A stretch of DNA of 64,000 nucleotides from Aquatica leii (lineage: Eukaryota; Arthropoda; Insecta; Coleoptera; Lampyridae). The notes beneath the pieces are model-generated. The model made no database searches. It was given only the letters and a program-made list of their open reading frames with translations, and was not told where the DNA came from. Shown one piece after another: positions 11,206-22,812 of the stretch. A program made the translations under genes and the position numbers. Position 1 is the stretch's first letter, and the number at the start of each line of letters is the position of its first letter. The stretch covers positions 191,836,760 to 191,900,759 of the forward strand of contig CM069433.1 in the NCBI GenBank assembly GCA_035610365.1. The letters are read 5' to 3'.

Positions 11206-13624
11206 ACATATCGAAGAATCCTTTTTGATCTCAACCAATCATGTTTGTTTTTTAGGATTCTCCAATGATTTGGTGCAACTCCAACATCATATCCAAGATC
11301 AAGTCAAGTGCTAACCATTAAATACATTCATATTTAATACATACTATTTGCCATCGACTGATAGTCCTTTTCTTAGGTTTACTGTCAACTTTCCACTTTC
11401 TACAATATATAATTTTATCGCCTGAATTATTATAGGACTTATCCCAAAGCATGAACTTGGAGTATATGGATCTTCACCTTCTTTACCACTTAACGCAATT
11501 TCATACATACACAATAGTCAGATTTTCTAACGTCCTTTTTGTTTTTGAATCAAAAGTCTCTAGATCTAAAAAAACACTCCTCAGGTAAAATCTCCAATAT
11601 TTTACAAACAAGGAGGCAATTGGAAAGAACCATTGTTTTTAAGTTAAATATTTAAATAATTCCAAATATTTTTCAATTAAGAAGTATGTGAAATTATATT
11701 ATTACCACACCCTTCTTTAAAAGACAAAAAATTAAACATTAAAAAAGTAGTTCTAGCCATACTTCCTTTGCGCATCACGAGATTTAAAACTTCTTCGGTT
11801 GTATTGTTAGTTTGTACAAACAACGCAACACTATCAACTATATCAAAATCAACCAATTTTTTTTAACCGTTTGTAACGTCTCGTTAGAGTTCATTACATT
11901 TATAATTCAATTTTGCATTCGTTTATTTTCTGCAACTTATATTGCACTTAAATTTATTCAGTTTGGCAACGTCGCGTCATTTTACGCATCGACCCGTGTA
12001 ATCGATTTTAAGCTCGCACTTCCGTTTGAGCCATCTTTGGTCTTTCACGTGAGTGGTGCAAGGAAGACAATTTTCTTAAGTATGGCGTAAAAACGCATGC
12101 AAATTAATTTTTATTCATTCCAACTAATTGCCGGTGAGTTTACCTTTATTTTGATATAATTTTTCCATTGAATTCAACATTTTTAGTGATTTCACAATGT
12201 TACGCAATACATTTATAGAAAGGAATTAATTTCAAGGCCGTTGCATCTAAAGCAACGTAAGTACTTCATGTCGATTAAAAACCATTTTTATTTATTTATA
12301 TTTAGGGTTTTTTTATTTACTAGATTTTTATTCATTGGATTTATACTATGGTTTTATGCTTGCATTTGTGATTTCAGATCTACATTCGTTTGGAAGAATC
12401 TTATCAATTCAACAAAGAATGTGCTAAAAATAGAAGATATCAGATAACGTCATATCATATATGGTGAGTCAACTGGAATTTATGCTACTACTTTTTACAT
12501 TTTAAATTCAAGGTGTTTTCAAAAAACTTGTCGGGATACATACTCCGTAACAAATTTAACATTTATTACTTTTGAGTTGATATCGATTAATATTTAGTTA
12601 TAAGATTTTATGCTTTTTATTTATCACCAATTTCAAGGTGATTGGCGCCCAAATATTGTTCTAATCCATATATTGTTTTAATTCAAATATTGTTCATTTT
12701 TTCTTTAATGTAAATAGTTAGTGCATTATGTTATAGTTGCAAATAAATTAAAAGAATTCACGCCTATGTATTTTACTTACATTCAGGCTCACACCCAGAG
12801 GTCTGTGTTCCGACTGCTGTTGTGAAAACTTTTTGGCAGATTTATTTATATATTTGTTAATATAGTTTACATTGAAAAAACTATAACTTCAACAAGATAA
12901 ACTACGAAATTTACTGCAAACATACTGTAAGCAAGTTTCATCATTATTCAGTGATTTTACAAATTGCTTCATTATACCTAATTTAATATGCAATAGAAGT
13001 AAAAATATTTTATATGCGTTCACTAAACTAACTAAATTAAAAAGACACTGTTTATTTATACAATGCAAAGCTTTAACTCTGCTATTTTATTCACAAATAA
13101 AGCAAGGCATTTTAGTGTACCCACCCTGCTGATCCAACAACATATGTACATAACCTTCGTTTGATTTTTGTACTATTTCTTTCATGAAGGACCCGGTATT
13201 TTGACTGGTTTTACTTATTGACATTCTGTTAATTTTCATTAGTGGTATTTTAACACAATTTTACATTTCAAAACTATTTGACCTTTTTAAACTCATCTTA
13301 ACTTTAATTTTAGTTTATAAATACTTGTCAACCACAAATGTACTCGGTTTCATTTAAGTTTATTATTGTTGTCATAAATTTAGATTACATTGTAATTTAT
13401 TGGTTCCGTTACTTGTAGATATTTCCGTTCAGTGATAAAGATTTGAATTGTGATTCAATATTGCTTTAATTCCAAGTAAGTTCTGTTTATGTAAGAGCCT
13501 TTGAGATTATCTTTTGCTTTTGTTGACTCCGGTAAAGACGTTCTTTTTCTTAGGACTTATTCTGCGACATGCTTTCTTATTGCATTTGTTCAGATTGTCT
13601 CGTTTTTTAGGTATTCTTCTTAAA
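11206..13624. other. Centre of the large palindrome; no gene recognised
   Basis: AT-rich. Frames at 11812-12090 and 12241-12447 have no recognisable domain. Several GTGAGT/GTAAGT sites follow short open stretches (near 12132, 12256 and 12460), so a spliced noncoding transcript is conceivable but not shown. A tggcgccc string at 12643 resembles a tRNA-Lys primer site, but no LTR flanks it. Confidence 0.4.
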
Positions 13625-13760
13625 AAATTCTATTTCATATTTTTTTGTGTTTGGTAAAAAATCAACGGTTAAAATTGAAAAAAAAAATTCTTTTGGAACG
13701 GGAATAAAACTCAGAATAAAAATTGTGGTAGTACGGCAAGTTTTTTTTGGAGAGCTAAAG
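13625..13760. repeat. Inner inverted-repeat block, right partner of 11092-11205
   Basis: Inverted copy of 11092-11205: tatttcata, tttttttgtgtttggt, ttttggaacggg, ataaaactcagaataaaa and tacggcaagtt, in the expected reversed order. Similarity fades on both sides. Confidence 0.65.
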
Positions 13761-14449
13761 TAGCTGGATCTAGGGTATAATATATTTGTAAAACGTTTCG
13801 GTCTAAAAGTTTAGTTTAGTTGTGTTATATTAACATATTTACTCGTTCGTCAAATACAAATCAAATCTTCCCGTGTTATTATTAAGTTGTGGAAATTCAG
13901 TTTTTTGTACACGTAATTTATCTTTGCTTTTACACCTCGCTCTCCGAGTACCGAGCATCTTTATGAGTAACGATTATTGTAATTTGCCGATTGTTTTGAT
14001 AATAACTGCAACAAAGTATCGACTGTGCTTCGTGTAAATGCATATTTTGTAATTTACGAATAAAGACAAATAATCAGTATGTTTTGGATTTAAATTTAAA
14101 TTTAAACCTATCCCTAGAAATACCCCTTCCGTTTGTTGTTTCTCGCATTATTAAATTTGCGTTTAACTAAATTTTGTATTTAGTGGTTGGCTGTTTTTAC
14201 CGCGTCTGGCGCCCTTTGCCAAATTTTGACTTGATTTTATGTATTGAGATTTTCACCTAATCACAAATTTTTTTTTGAAGCCACTTTCCACTAAGTACCG
14301 AGCAATAACATAATGTATGTTACACTTACTCAAGCATTATTAATAACATCTTTTGTAAGTAACAATTGTGATATGCTTCTTAAAAATGAACTGAATAAGC
14401 AACTGACACAGATTCGTACTTATCTTCATTATACAGAATGAGACAAAAG
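13761..14449. other. No gene recognised
   Basis: AT-rich sequence without an identifiable feature. Confidence 0.5.
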
Positions 14450-14890
14450 TATGTTAACGCTGTATGTAAAACAAATTTTTTTGCAGATTAAAACATGACG
14501 TCCCAATATTCCATTGAAGAATGAAATTGCCTAGATAAAAGTTTTTTAGTCCTCAACCATTGTACAAGAAAGATTAATAGACTAACAATTAATAAAATCT
14601 CCGAGAAGTTTGTCCGGACTGGATCCGTTTAAAACGATTGCAAGAGGAACAACGGTAGAAAGAGGTCTATCCAAACTGAAAAAAATATCGTCTTCGTCCA
14701 GGGAGCACTAATAGCTAACCAAGTACACGCGCAAACAAATGGTACACATGGAGCTTAACATTTAGTTCATGTTTTCTGACGAAACAACGTGCCATTTAAG
14801 CGGTCGTGTGAACAAACACAACCGTGTTACTTGGGCGACCGAGGCATAGGTGCCAAATTAAACGCTGTAAAAACATAGACATCTTGATAT
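14450..14890 (+). pseudogene. Tc1/mariner-superfamily transposase fragment
   Basis: Frame-shifted translation gives an N-terminal helix-turn-helix region (INRLTINKISEKFVRTGSV followed by DCKRNNGRKRS). It also gives the start of the DDE core, MFSDETTCHLSGRVNKHN, around 14770-14822. The wording FxDExxxHLxGxVNxxN is typical of insect mariner-like transposases and carries the first catalytic aspartate. Nothing of the second and third catalytic residues follows, so the gene is 3'-truncated where the TIR element begins at 14942. Several stops and frame changes are present. Confidence 0.65.
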
Positions 14891-14941
14891 TTAAGTAATG
14901 TTATTTTTTTTTATTCCTGCTAGTTTTTTAAATGTTTAAGA

Positions 14942-15974
14942 TTTTCTATTAGCATTGACAATTTTCACATTTTTAATTCTGTGTTTTGTTGTGTTCTTAA
15001 TCACGTTTTTGTTGAGTTTATGTTTGGATGGTGTTTTGCATCGTAGAAAACAACATACTCAAAATTTGCACTTTCCTCGAGTAAGTTTTACCCACCGTTC
15101 GAGAATGGGATTATCGTCTAGTTTCTGGGTCCAGCTACCAGCAGCTTTCATCAAAAAACATCAGGTATTTACAAATTACGTTTATTGCAAAAGATTTAAT
15201 TGAAATAATATTCGTGTTCAGTATAACTTAAGAGCTTTAAACATATCAAAGTAAATGTTATTCCTAACTGTTGCTTAATTTCAAACGCTAAAAGTAAGTT
15301 CATTAGAGGTTGTAACCAACTTGAAGGGTTTCTGGGTAATAAAGGATCTAAAAGCTAATTTTATCGTGTCTTTCATTGGCGTCCACACATATTTTCAGTA
15401 TCTTAGTTCCGTTTTTGAGATTTCAGAGATAGTCAAGAATTTTTATTCTGAGCTAACCCAAAATTTACCGCTGAACAGGCATTCCTTTTGGTACCATTTT
15501 TTGCATGTAACATACGAATCAACAACACTGTCGGTATTTAGGCGAGTATTTCGGGTAGCCATACAAGAGATCTTTTTTCTTGAATGATCATCTTACCAGA
15601 CAGAAATATTTGCAATTCTTCGTCAATAAATTGGACAGAGCTTTTACACATAATATCCGGTAAGTTCGTGAGTTTTTAAATACAAATTTTTTAAACAGAT
15701 GAATTAGTTTAAACAACTCCCAGATCGCTAGATTTGACAAAGTGCAAAAAATGACCGTCATTTCAATCAGTTATTTTGAATTGAATTGTTTACTTTGTAT
15801 CCCACACACTCGATGAGGATCGCATTTTTTTTCTGGCTGATGAGCGGACTATGTTCATTGTTGGATTTTACAATTTGTTAGATAGTGTTGTAATGACTTT
15901 CAACCGAGTACGTGGCAAAGCCTACTCGTTTTTTTTTTGTTAAAAATGTAAAAATAATCTATGCTAATGGAAAA
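14942..15974 (+). mobile_element. 1.03-kb non-autonomous TIR element
   Basis: The ends form imperfect terminal inverted repeats of about 34 bp. The left end begins tttctattagcattgacaat (14944 on). The right end, read on the minus strand, begins tttccattagcatagattat. Both end in acatttttaa. Internal frames at 14955-15203 (82 codons) and 15321-15587 (88 codons) resemble no transposase and are probably chance. It is the better-preserved relative of 9061-10570, in opposite orientation. No target duplication was clear. Confidence 0.7.
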
Positions 15975-16171
15975 TTCGAAATATTTTTAAAACTAGTATA
16001 CAAAAATGGTTAAGATAAAATCAAAAGAAAATAAAACTCTGCATTAGCTAGTGTAAATAGTTACTGGATTTATAAAAATCAAGATCCATGTTTGAAAAGT
16101 CTTAAGTTTAATGGTTCATACCACATAATTACGACACCTTACAAAATAAAATTTGTGGCATTTAAACTATA

Positions 16172-16249
16172 CTGACTTGCAGAAAAATTGCAACGCATAG
16201 AAGTTGTTGAACGATTTTATTGAAATTTTCAGGAAACGTCTATTTTCAT
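16172..16249 (+). repeat. Terminal inverted repeat of the Tc1-like element (left)
   Basis: Pairs with 24058-24131 reversed. Shared blocks are ctgactt(g/c)cagaaaaattgc, ttttattgaaat and ggaaacgt(c)(t/c)attttcat. A TA dinucleotide precedes it. Confidence 0.9.
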
Positions 16250-16306
16250 AAAAAAAAGTGATGACTAAAATTTAAAAACAAAAGAACAAAAGCTTAAAAA
16301 GTTTTT

Positions 16307-16975
16307 TCAATGATGAGTTGCTCCGCCACGATTTGTAATGCACTCATTTAGACGTCGTGACATGCTATCAATCAAGTGATCTATAACTGCTTGTGGTATA
16401 TGGTCCCAAGCTTCTTGAATCCGTAGCTGGAGATCTAGTAACTTATCTGGAGAGTCTGGTAAATTACCCAGTCGCCTACCAATAATATCCCATACATGTT
16501 CAACGGGCGACAAATCAGGCGACCTGCATGGGAGGACGGCAATGTTAGCTTCTTCCGCTTGATGGCGCGCATTATCCTGCTGGAAAATAGGATTTTGCAG
16601 TCCCTGAAGATATGGAACATATTGCACTCCATATCACGTTCTCCACGCACCCGTCTGATCCTCCTACGACCATCGTGCGCCCACAAGCAAAATCGGGACT
16701 CGTCACTAAACACAATTTGATGCCATTCTTTGCGCCCAATTAACCCTTTCGTTGGTCCACTCTAGTCTGCGTAGACGGTGAAGTGGTGTAAGGAGAAGAC
16801 ATAAAAATGCTCGATATAAACGCAACCCATAAGATCTTATCCCGCGATAAACAGATGACATTGACATTCTGAGTCCTATACCTCTCATCCAATCATTTGC
16901 AATTGATCGAGTTGTTGAAAATCTGTCTCTTGTGGCCAAAACTCTTAAGCGACGTTCTTTGCGATCTGTAGCCAT
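16307..16975 (-). pseudogene. Tc1-like transposase, C-terminal part
   Basis: On the minus strand this reads a linker helix region (16975 on, with LRLYRAFLCLLLTPLHRLRR), then FSDESRFCLWAHDGRRRI with the first catalytic Asp. After that come FQQDNARHQAEE with the second Asp and RSPDLSPVEHVWDIIGRRL with the final Glu, consistent with a DD34E Tc1 triad. About 50 residues that normally lie between GER and the FQQDNAR block are missing. Frame changes occur near 16710 and 16630, so this is an internally deleted, inactive copy. The N-terminal helix-turn-helix of the same gene is at 23715-23930, beyond the BEL/Pao insertion. Confidence 0.88.
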
Positions 16976-17004
16976 CCGAGGACGTCCAGATCCACAGCGA
17001 CCAT

Positions 17005-17293
17005 TGGTTTAGTTTAGCAATGGACTGTATATTTTTTGTTATTTTATTTTATTGATTGTACATCTCACTAAAAAATGCCACGTTGTTCAAACTTAAAAAT
17101 GTTACTACTTTTCTAACGTTCTAATACTAATCCTTATCGGGAAAAATCCCCTCTTACAAAGTCATGTGATACATGCGCCCTGTACAAAAATTTAAATTAA
17201 AACTAAAAAGCTTCCCTAAAGGAGGGAACAGACTTTACAAACATAGTCGTAGGTTGTGTTGCCTATACGACCTGTAACATTTAAACCTAACCA
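17005..17293 (-). repeat. BEL/Pao LTR (3' LTR of the minus-strand element)
   Basis: Nearly identical to 23419-23709. It starts tggtttagtttagcaatgg and ends aaacctaacca. A purine-rich stretch on the minus strand just inside (complement of 17294-17308, about aaggtgggcagc) fits a polypurine tract. Confidence 0.93.
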
Positions 17294-17507
17294 TAAGCTG
17301 CCCACCTTGAAATGTTTACATTTCAACAAAAAAAACTGTTAAAATTCTAACAACTAAGCAGGATAAATAAATTATAAATTTGTCGCTAAATAAGAATAGA
17401 TCAAAGATATATACAAAATGAAATACTTAAGCTATATAGCTAATACAAATGTCGATAATAATAAAATATGAATCATAAACAGTTCAGGTCACTTCCACTG
17501 TGGCGCA

Positions 17508-17960
17508 TTAATCTAACAACACGCACAATTTGTTTACGGGACGTGAAATTATGTTGTTCAAAGTTTTTAAAGTTGCGGATCGTATAACGCCGTCCGTACC
17601 TCGATGGATTTGAAGTACACGACCTAAAGGCCAGTTTAAAGGAGGTTGGTTGTCCTCACGGATAAGCACTAAGGTGCCCACTTGAAGAAGATCTGGCAGG
17701 TGTGTAAACCATTTGCTTCTTTTTTGTAGTTCAGGTACAATTTCGACACTCCAGCGTTTCCAAAAATGTTGCACGATTCGCTGGGTACGTTGGTAAAGAG
17801 ATAGTCGGTTTTCATTGTTTGGTAAAAAGTTAGGTTCGGGTAAGGCACAAAGGGATCGGCCTATTAGAAAATGACCTGGGGTTAGAGGGTTGATGTCCTC
17901 TGGATCGGAAGATAAGCAGGATAGCGGCCGTGAATTTAAAACGGCTTCGATTTGGGTCAA
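17508..17960 (-). pseudogene. BEL/Pao integrase C-terminal part
   Basis: Reads TQIEAVLNSRPLSCLSSDPE, then LTPGHFLIGRSL, FWKRWSVEIVPELQKRSKW and VLIREDNQPPLNWPLGRV. This is the conserved C-terminal half of Pao integrases with its DUF5641-type tail. It is separated from the upstream pol frame by a W-to-stop change and a frameshift at about 17960-18050. It ends about 215 bp before the 3' LTR. Confidence 0.88.
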
Positions 17961-18043
17961 GACTGTGTAAAAGTCTTCAAAACATAATGTGGTGTTACCT
18001 AAAACCTTTTTTAATGTGATTTAATGGATTTTATTCCAGTCTC

Positions 18044-19813
18044 CTAAATTCCTCCTTGATGAGGAGCGCGAGGAGTTATGAACTCCCACTTGATGGATTC
18101 TGCATTCAAATAGTTGGTAAGATAATTTTGTGTATCTTTTAGTTTCAAAAATTTGTATAATTCCTTTAAATGATGATAGGCACCAACAAAATTCTTTGCA
18201 TTGTCACTGGACAAAGTATGCGGTTTTCCACGCCGAGCTATGAAGCGCTTTAATGTAGAAATGAATGAAAGAGTAGTTAAGTCTGTGACTAGTTCTAGAT
18301 GAATGGCTCGAGTAACCAAACATACAAAAATGCATATATACGCTTTAATTAATTTAGATCCAATTGTTTTACGGTCTCGTATCATAATTGGACCTGCGTA
18401 GTCTAAACCGGTGTTATAGAAAGCTGGAGTATTCATTTCTAAACGCTTTGTTGGCAAATTGCCCATAATGGGGTTCTTAGATGTTGGGTTGACCTTGAAA
18501 CATTTAACGCATTTGCGTATATAACCTTTTATTGTATTTTTGCCTGATATAGGCCAATACTGCTCACGGATGATGCTTAATAATTGTTGTGATCCACAGT
18601 GTAATAATTTGGCATGATAATATCCTATGATCAGAATTGTTAAAGGATGACTCTTGGGAAGCAAGAGTGGATGCTTCTTGTCAAAATGGAAATTTGAATT
18701 TCTGATGCGACCTCCAACTCTTAACAATTTATTGTTATCTAAGAATGGATTTAAAAAGAGAATTTTACATTTCGGATTTAGCTTACGGCTCAATTCAAGA
18801 ATTTGGATTTCGTTAGAAAATGATTCAGATTGACATAGTTTAACAAGTTTATGCATCGAACAATTTAATTCATCAATTGTAAGAGTAATTGATGATATTT
18901 TAGTTGCTGAAGGATGGCAATTACCGATGAACCTTAGACACCAGGCTGTTATTCTCTGCAGCCTTGTTAAAGTGGAATATTTTGTGAATAAATTAAAATT
19001 ATGAGATATCTGATTTACTAAAACACAAGATGTAGATTTTAGTTCGAGACTGTCGCTCTGGTTAATCTCTGCAATTTGGAGACGAGAAGGTAATATGATC
19101 CTTGTTAGAAATTTAGGACCATGCCACCAAAGATTGTTGGTTAATATTTCAGATGCGGTTAAACCCCTGGAAATAAGGTCTGCAGGATTGTCTCGAGATT
19201 GAACATGATGCCAAAAGGAGATCTCAAAATGTTCTTGTATCATAGCAACACGATTGGCTATAAAAGTTTTGAATTTATTTGGTGGAGAATTTACCCAATT
19301 TAGCACTATCATGCTATCAGTCCAGAGAAATATATGATCGATTTTCATAGTTAACGATGAATTAACCTTTAACATTAATTGCACTAGCAAGACTGCTGCG
19401 CACAACTCTAAGCGAGGGATGAACATTGTACGCAAGGGTGCTATGCGTGACTTGGTACATAGTAAGCTTGTAGAAAAAGAACCTTTTCCGTCAGAAGTGC
19501 GTACATAAATGCAAGCACCATATGCCGTGATGCTGCTATCAGCAAAACCGTGTAGTTCGATTGTATCATACGGATAATTTTTAACACAACGGCTTATTTG
19601 AAGATTGTTTAGCGATTTTAATTCGTTTTTGAAATGATTCCATTCAGTGTTTATAAGCTCGGGAATTTGATCATCCCATGATACTTTAAGTTCCCATAAT
19701 CTTTGCATAAAAATCTTTCCCTTTACGATTATTGGAGATAACAGACCTAATGGATCGAAAAGCTGCGATATGTTTGAAAGGATGCTACGTTTAGTAATTT
19801 TGTCGTTGTTCAT
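18044..19813 (-). pseudogene. BEL/Pao pol: RT end, RNase H and integrase core
   Basis: An open stretch of 589 codons. It begins after the RT catalytic region (SQLFDPLGLLSPIIVKGKIF). It continues through the Pao RNase H region (ELHGFADSSITAYGACIYVR, then FLWTDSMIVLNWV and RDNPADLISRG). Next comes the integrase zinc-binding region (YYHAKLLHCGSQQLLSIIRE, IRKCVKCFKVN). The catalytic core follows with DYAGPIMIRD, LVTDLTTLSFISTLKRF, LSSDNAKNF and PHQGG. The key Asp residues are visible. It terminates at a stop replacing the Trp that usually follows PHQGG. Confidence 0.93.
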
Positions 19814-19855
19814 GATAAATCTGAGGTTATAATGGATAGTATCGTCAATAGAGTT

Positions 19856-20619
19856 TTAAAACAAACCCAAAGCCTTGGCATTAGATCTTTCCCCGATAGG
19901 GACATTAAAAAATGATGTATTAGCCTTAGATGATTCGGACATAATATGGTTGTTATTTGATAAGAATTTTCTAATATTGAGCCCTGCTGATCCTAATATT
20001 TTAATTAGAGAGTCTTCTATTTCAATAATTTCCTGCAAGCTGTCAGACGTATAAAGCAAATCGTCCATATAAAAACTTGAGTCGATAATAGAACATGCCT
20101 TGGGGAAGATGCTACGATTTAAATCAGCTAAATATTGCAAACAACGGGTTGCTAGATAGCTTGCAGAAGAAGTTCCATATGTAATGGTTTTAGTTCATAT
20201 GAGTCAACTCGGCTAGTAGGATTTTCACGCCAAAGAATGCGCTGAAATTTTCTTAAATGAGGATGGATGTGTATCATACGATACATTTTTTCTACATCGC
20301 CTGTTAAGGCAAATTTGTGCTGACGGAACCTGAGCAGTATCGAGAACAAATCCTCTTGGATAACAGGACCTACGCACTGAACTTGATTTAAAGATAGATT
20401 GGATTCCGTTTTAGCACTTCCGTCAAAAACTACCCTAAGCCTTGTCGTTAATGAGTCCAATTTGCATACTGCATGATGAGGCAAAAAATAGTCTGGAATG
20501 TTGTCAACATTAACGTCGCCACCAAATGTGGAGAGAGTATTGTTTGATCCAAAAGTGATCTCATCATGAACCTCTACGTCAACCCTGGTCATGTGACCCA
20601 ATGCTATGTAATCATGCAT
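19856..20619 (-). pseudogene. BEL/Pao reverse transcriptase palm
   Basis: Two open stretches, 20619-20152 and 20140-19856. The first holds ALGHMTRVDVEVHDE, YFLPHHAVCKLDSLTTRLRV, VFDGSAKTESNLSLNQ and the palm motif KFALTGDVEKMYRMIHI with its first catalytic Asp. The second holds FYMDDLLYTSDS, in which YMDD is the catalytic pair. They are joined by a frameshift near 20150-20190 and end at a stop at 19856. RT of this family is usually continuous with gag-protease; here a single in-frame stop at 20623 separates them. Confidence 0.92.
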
Positions 20620-20622
20620 AAA

Positions 20623-22812
20623 TTAATAGTATTTCTCACGCAGTTCGGGATTAACCGTAAACCTTTTTTCTAGGTTATATAATCTACGAAGAGCTTGACC
20701 TTTGGATTCGTCTAACTGAAAAAGAGTAGATTTGAATGGTATCGATACAGTAAGACGACCATCTGGTCCTTGAGTAATGGTCTCACAAAAATGATTTTGA
20801 CAGAATCTTTCTTCGGCTGATAATAAAGAGGATTTGTTGATAGGGTCAATACTTTCGGTTGACCAAAATTTGGTTAAAGATTTATCTAAGTCGTTGTTAG
20901 ATATCTGATGATCATATGTTATGCTGGAGTGCAAAACAGTAGTATTTGTTTTAGCCTTTGATGGTAAGTGGTTAGACAAATTTCCTGATATTACCCATCC
21001 AAGAACTGTTTTTTGTAGAGTTGGGTTTCCTTTCCCTAGCGATATCTGACCTTCGCTTAACAAATGATAGAAAAGAGAAGCCCCAATTAAAATATCAATT
21101 GGAGATGATTGATTAAAGTTATTATCAGCTAAGCTAATTTCACTTGGAATTGCAAGCTGGGATTTGTTAAACGTTAACGATGGCAGACTTCGAGAGATTG
21201 TTGGAATCACTAGACAAGATAATCCAGTTTTAAAATTACTAAAGCGTGATGCAATTTGTATATGTGTGACACCTTCTAAACTAGAAGTTTTTGAGTTTAT
21301 GCCGAAGACAACTGCATTAGTCGGATTCAGTTTACTACCTATTCGAGCGCAAAACTGAGTAGTGATAAAATTGGACTGGCTTGCTGAGTCGAGAAGACAC
21401 CTTGCTGCTTGCCAGGACCCGTCTGAAGACTTAACCCTGATGAGAGCAGTAGATAATAAAACCTCGTCTGAGTTAACACTAATGCAAGAAAGTGATGCCG
21501 GAACGGAAGCTTCTATAGAGACATCAGTGTTATCAACTGTAGCTGTATCTGTAGTAGTTGCAATATTGGATGTTTCTGTCTTAGGTCTGCTGAAGAAACA
21601 TAATAGATTGTTATGCGCTCTTTGACAATATTTACATTTGTGAGTAGAAAAACATTTTTGATTAGCATTATGCCTGAAGCAATTCTTGCAGATTCTCAGT
21701 TCAGCTACCTTGTCAAATCTTTGCTTGACTGAGTAACCCAAAAATTTAGGGCAAAGATATAAATAGTGATTAGCATTACAAACTGGACAATGCTCGCTGT
21801 TAGTTACAGCAAATGATTGTTTTATGTTAGAAATACCTTTAGGGTTTTGGTATTTAGATGAATTAGGTTTATTGTCGTAGGAAGTTCTATGATTATTTAG
21901 AACATCTTCCAACATGATACATCTTTCTGATAGAAAGGTTAGAGTTTCTGTAATAGACGGTATCTTTTTAACATTAAATTTACAGTATTCGCCTGCTGTA
22001 CGCTGATCCAATTTAGATTTTATGATGCAGGCTATGGCACCAGCCTTAAATGATTCATCAGATAGATGCATGTTATCAAGAGCACGCAGATGACGCGTAA
22101 CCCTATCGTAAAACTTTCTAAGATCAACAGCAGTTTCTTTATTTAATTTGGGGATGTCGAACAAACCTTCCAAGTGTGAAAAGATAATAAGTTTTTCATT
22201 ATGATACCTATCTTTGAGCATGTTGATTGCAATTTCATAGTTAGAAGAAGTTGCAGTTAATTCTTGAATTAATTCTCTTGCGGAACCCTTTAATGAATTT
22301 TGAAGATAGAAGAATTTTTCAATATTGGTTAGTTTTGAATTATTATGTATCAAGGCTGTAAAGGTATCGAAGAAACCAATCCAGTCAGAGAATGTACCGT
22401 TGAATGAAGGAACATTTAGTGTAGGTAATTTCACATTACTATTGTCGTTAGAAAAGGTCAAGTTATTACTTGTACTATTGATTGAGGTGTCGATATTTGA
22501 TAATTGATTAATACGATTAAGTTCTAAGAGATTAGATGCCTGTGCCACAAGGTCGAAGTACTGTTCTTCGAACTCTTTTACAGAAGGATTAATTTCCATG
22601 TTTAAAGCACTTAACTGAATAGCTAAGTCTTCATATTTTGTGTTGATTGGTTTGAACTGTTCCAATCGTAATGATAATTTCATTAATGTTAGATCGGTTG
22701 CAGGTTGATTATGTACGATTTCCAACAAATCTTTAAACGATTGTACCTTTTCGTTCATGATTTCTACACTAGAAGTTAAACGTTTAATTTCCTTTTGCTC
22801 TTTACTTGCCAT
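20623..22812 (-). CDS. BEL/Pao gag-protease polyprotein portion (729 codons)
   Basis: Open from ATG at 22812, about 600 bp inside the 5' LTR. The N-terminal part is helical and charged. Around residues 128-300 is the DUF1759 gag domain (LPTLNVPSFNGTFSDWIGFF, LQNSLKGSARELI). Around 340-410 is a Cys/His zinc-binding cluster (CPVCNANHYLYLC, CKNCFRHN, CKYCQRAHNNLLCF). Around 470 is the aspartic protease motif CLLDSASQSNF, with Asp-Ser where many have Asp-Thr. Gag builds the particle and the protease cuts the polyprotein. In intact relatives this frame reads on into RT, but here TAA at 20623-20625 interrupts it while the frame continues. Antisense frames at 21164-21625 and 22325-22507 are shadows. 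Confidence 0.9.
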   Translation of the reverse strand: MASKEQKEIKRLTSSVEIMNEKVQSFKDLLEIVHNQPATDLTLMKLSLRLEQFKPINTKYEDLAIQLSALNMEINPSVKEFEEQYFDLVAQASNLLELNRINQLSNIDTSINSTSNNLTFSNDNSNVKLPTLNVPSFNGTFSDWIGFFDTFTALIHNNSKLTNIEKFFYLQNSLKGSARELIQELTATSSNYEIAINMLKDRYHNEKLIIFSHLEGLFDIPKLNKETAVDLRKFYDRVTRHLRALDNMHLSDESFKAGAIACIIKSKLDQRTAGEYCKFNVKKIPSITETLTFLSERCIMLEDVLNNHRTSYDNKPNSSKYQNPKGISNIKQSFAVTNSEHCPVCNANHYLYLCPKFLGYSVKQRFDKVAELRICKNCFRHNANQKCFSTHKCKYCQRAHNNLLCFFSRPKTETSNIATTTDTATVDNTDVSIEASVPASLSCISVNSDEVLLSTALIRVKSSDGSWQAARCLLDSASQSNFITTQFCARIGSKLNPTNAVVFGINSKTSSLEGVTHIQIASRFSNFKTGLSCLVIPTISRSLPSLTFNKSQLAIPSEISLADNNFNQSSPIDILIGASLFYHLLSEGQISLGKGNPTLQKTVLGWVISGNLSNHLPSKAKTNTTVLHSSITYDHQISNNDLDKSLTKFWSTESIDPINKSSLLSAEERFCQNHFCETITQGPDGRLTVSIPFKSTLFQLDESKGQALRRLYNLEKRFTVNPELREKYY

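Noticed and set aside
11812..12447. Two short + frames with nearby GTGAGT/GTAAGT sites, possible small spliced gene
   Set aside because: Translations are low-complexity and hydrophobic, with no domain; splice-like hexamers are expected by chance in AT-rich DNA.
12641..12652. TTGGCGCCC resembling a tRNA-Lys primer binding site
   Set aside because: The match ends after about ten bases, and there is no LTR upstream or retrotransposon protein downstream.
21164..22507. Antisense frames over the BEL/Pao gag
   Set aside because: They are shadows of the conserved gag-protease frame on the minus strand.
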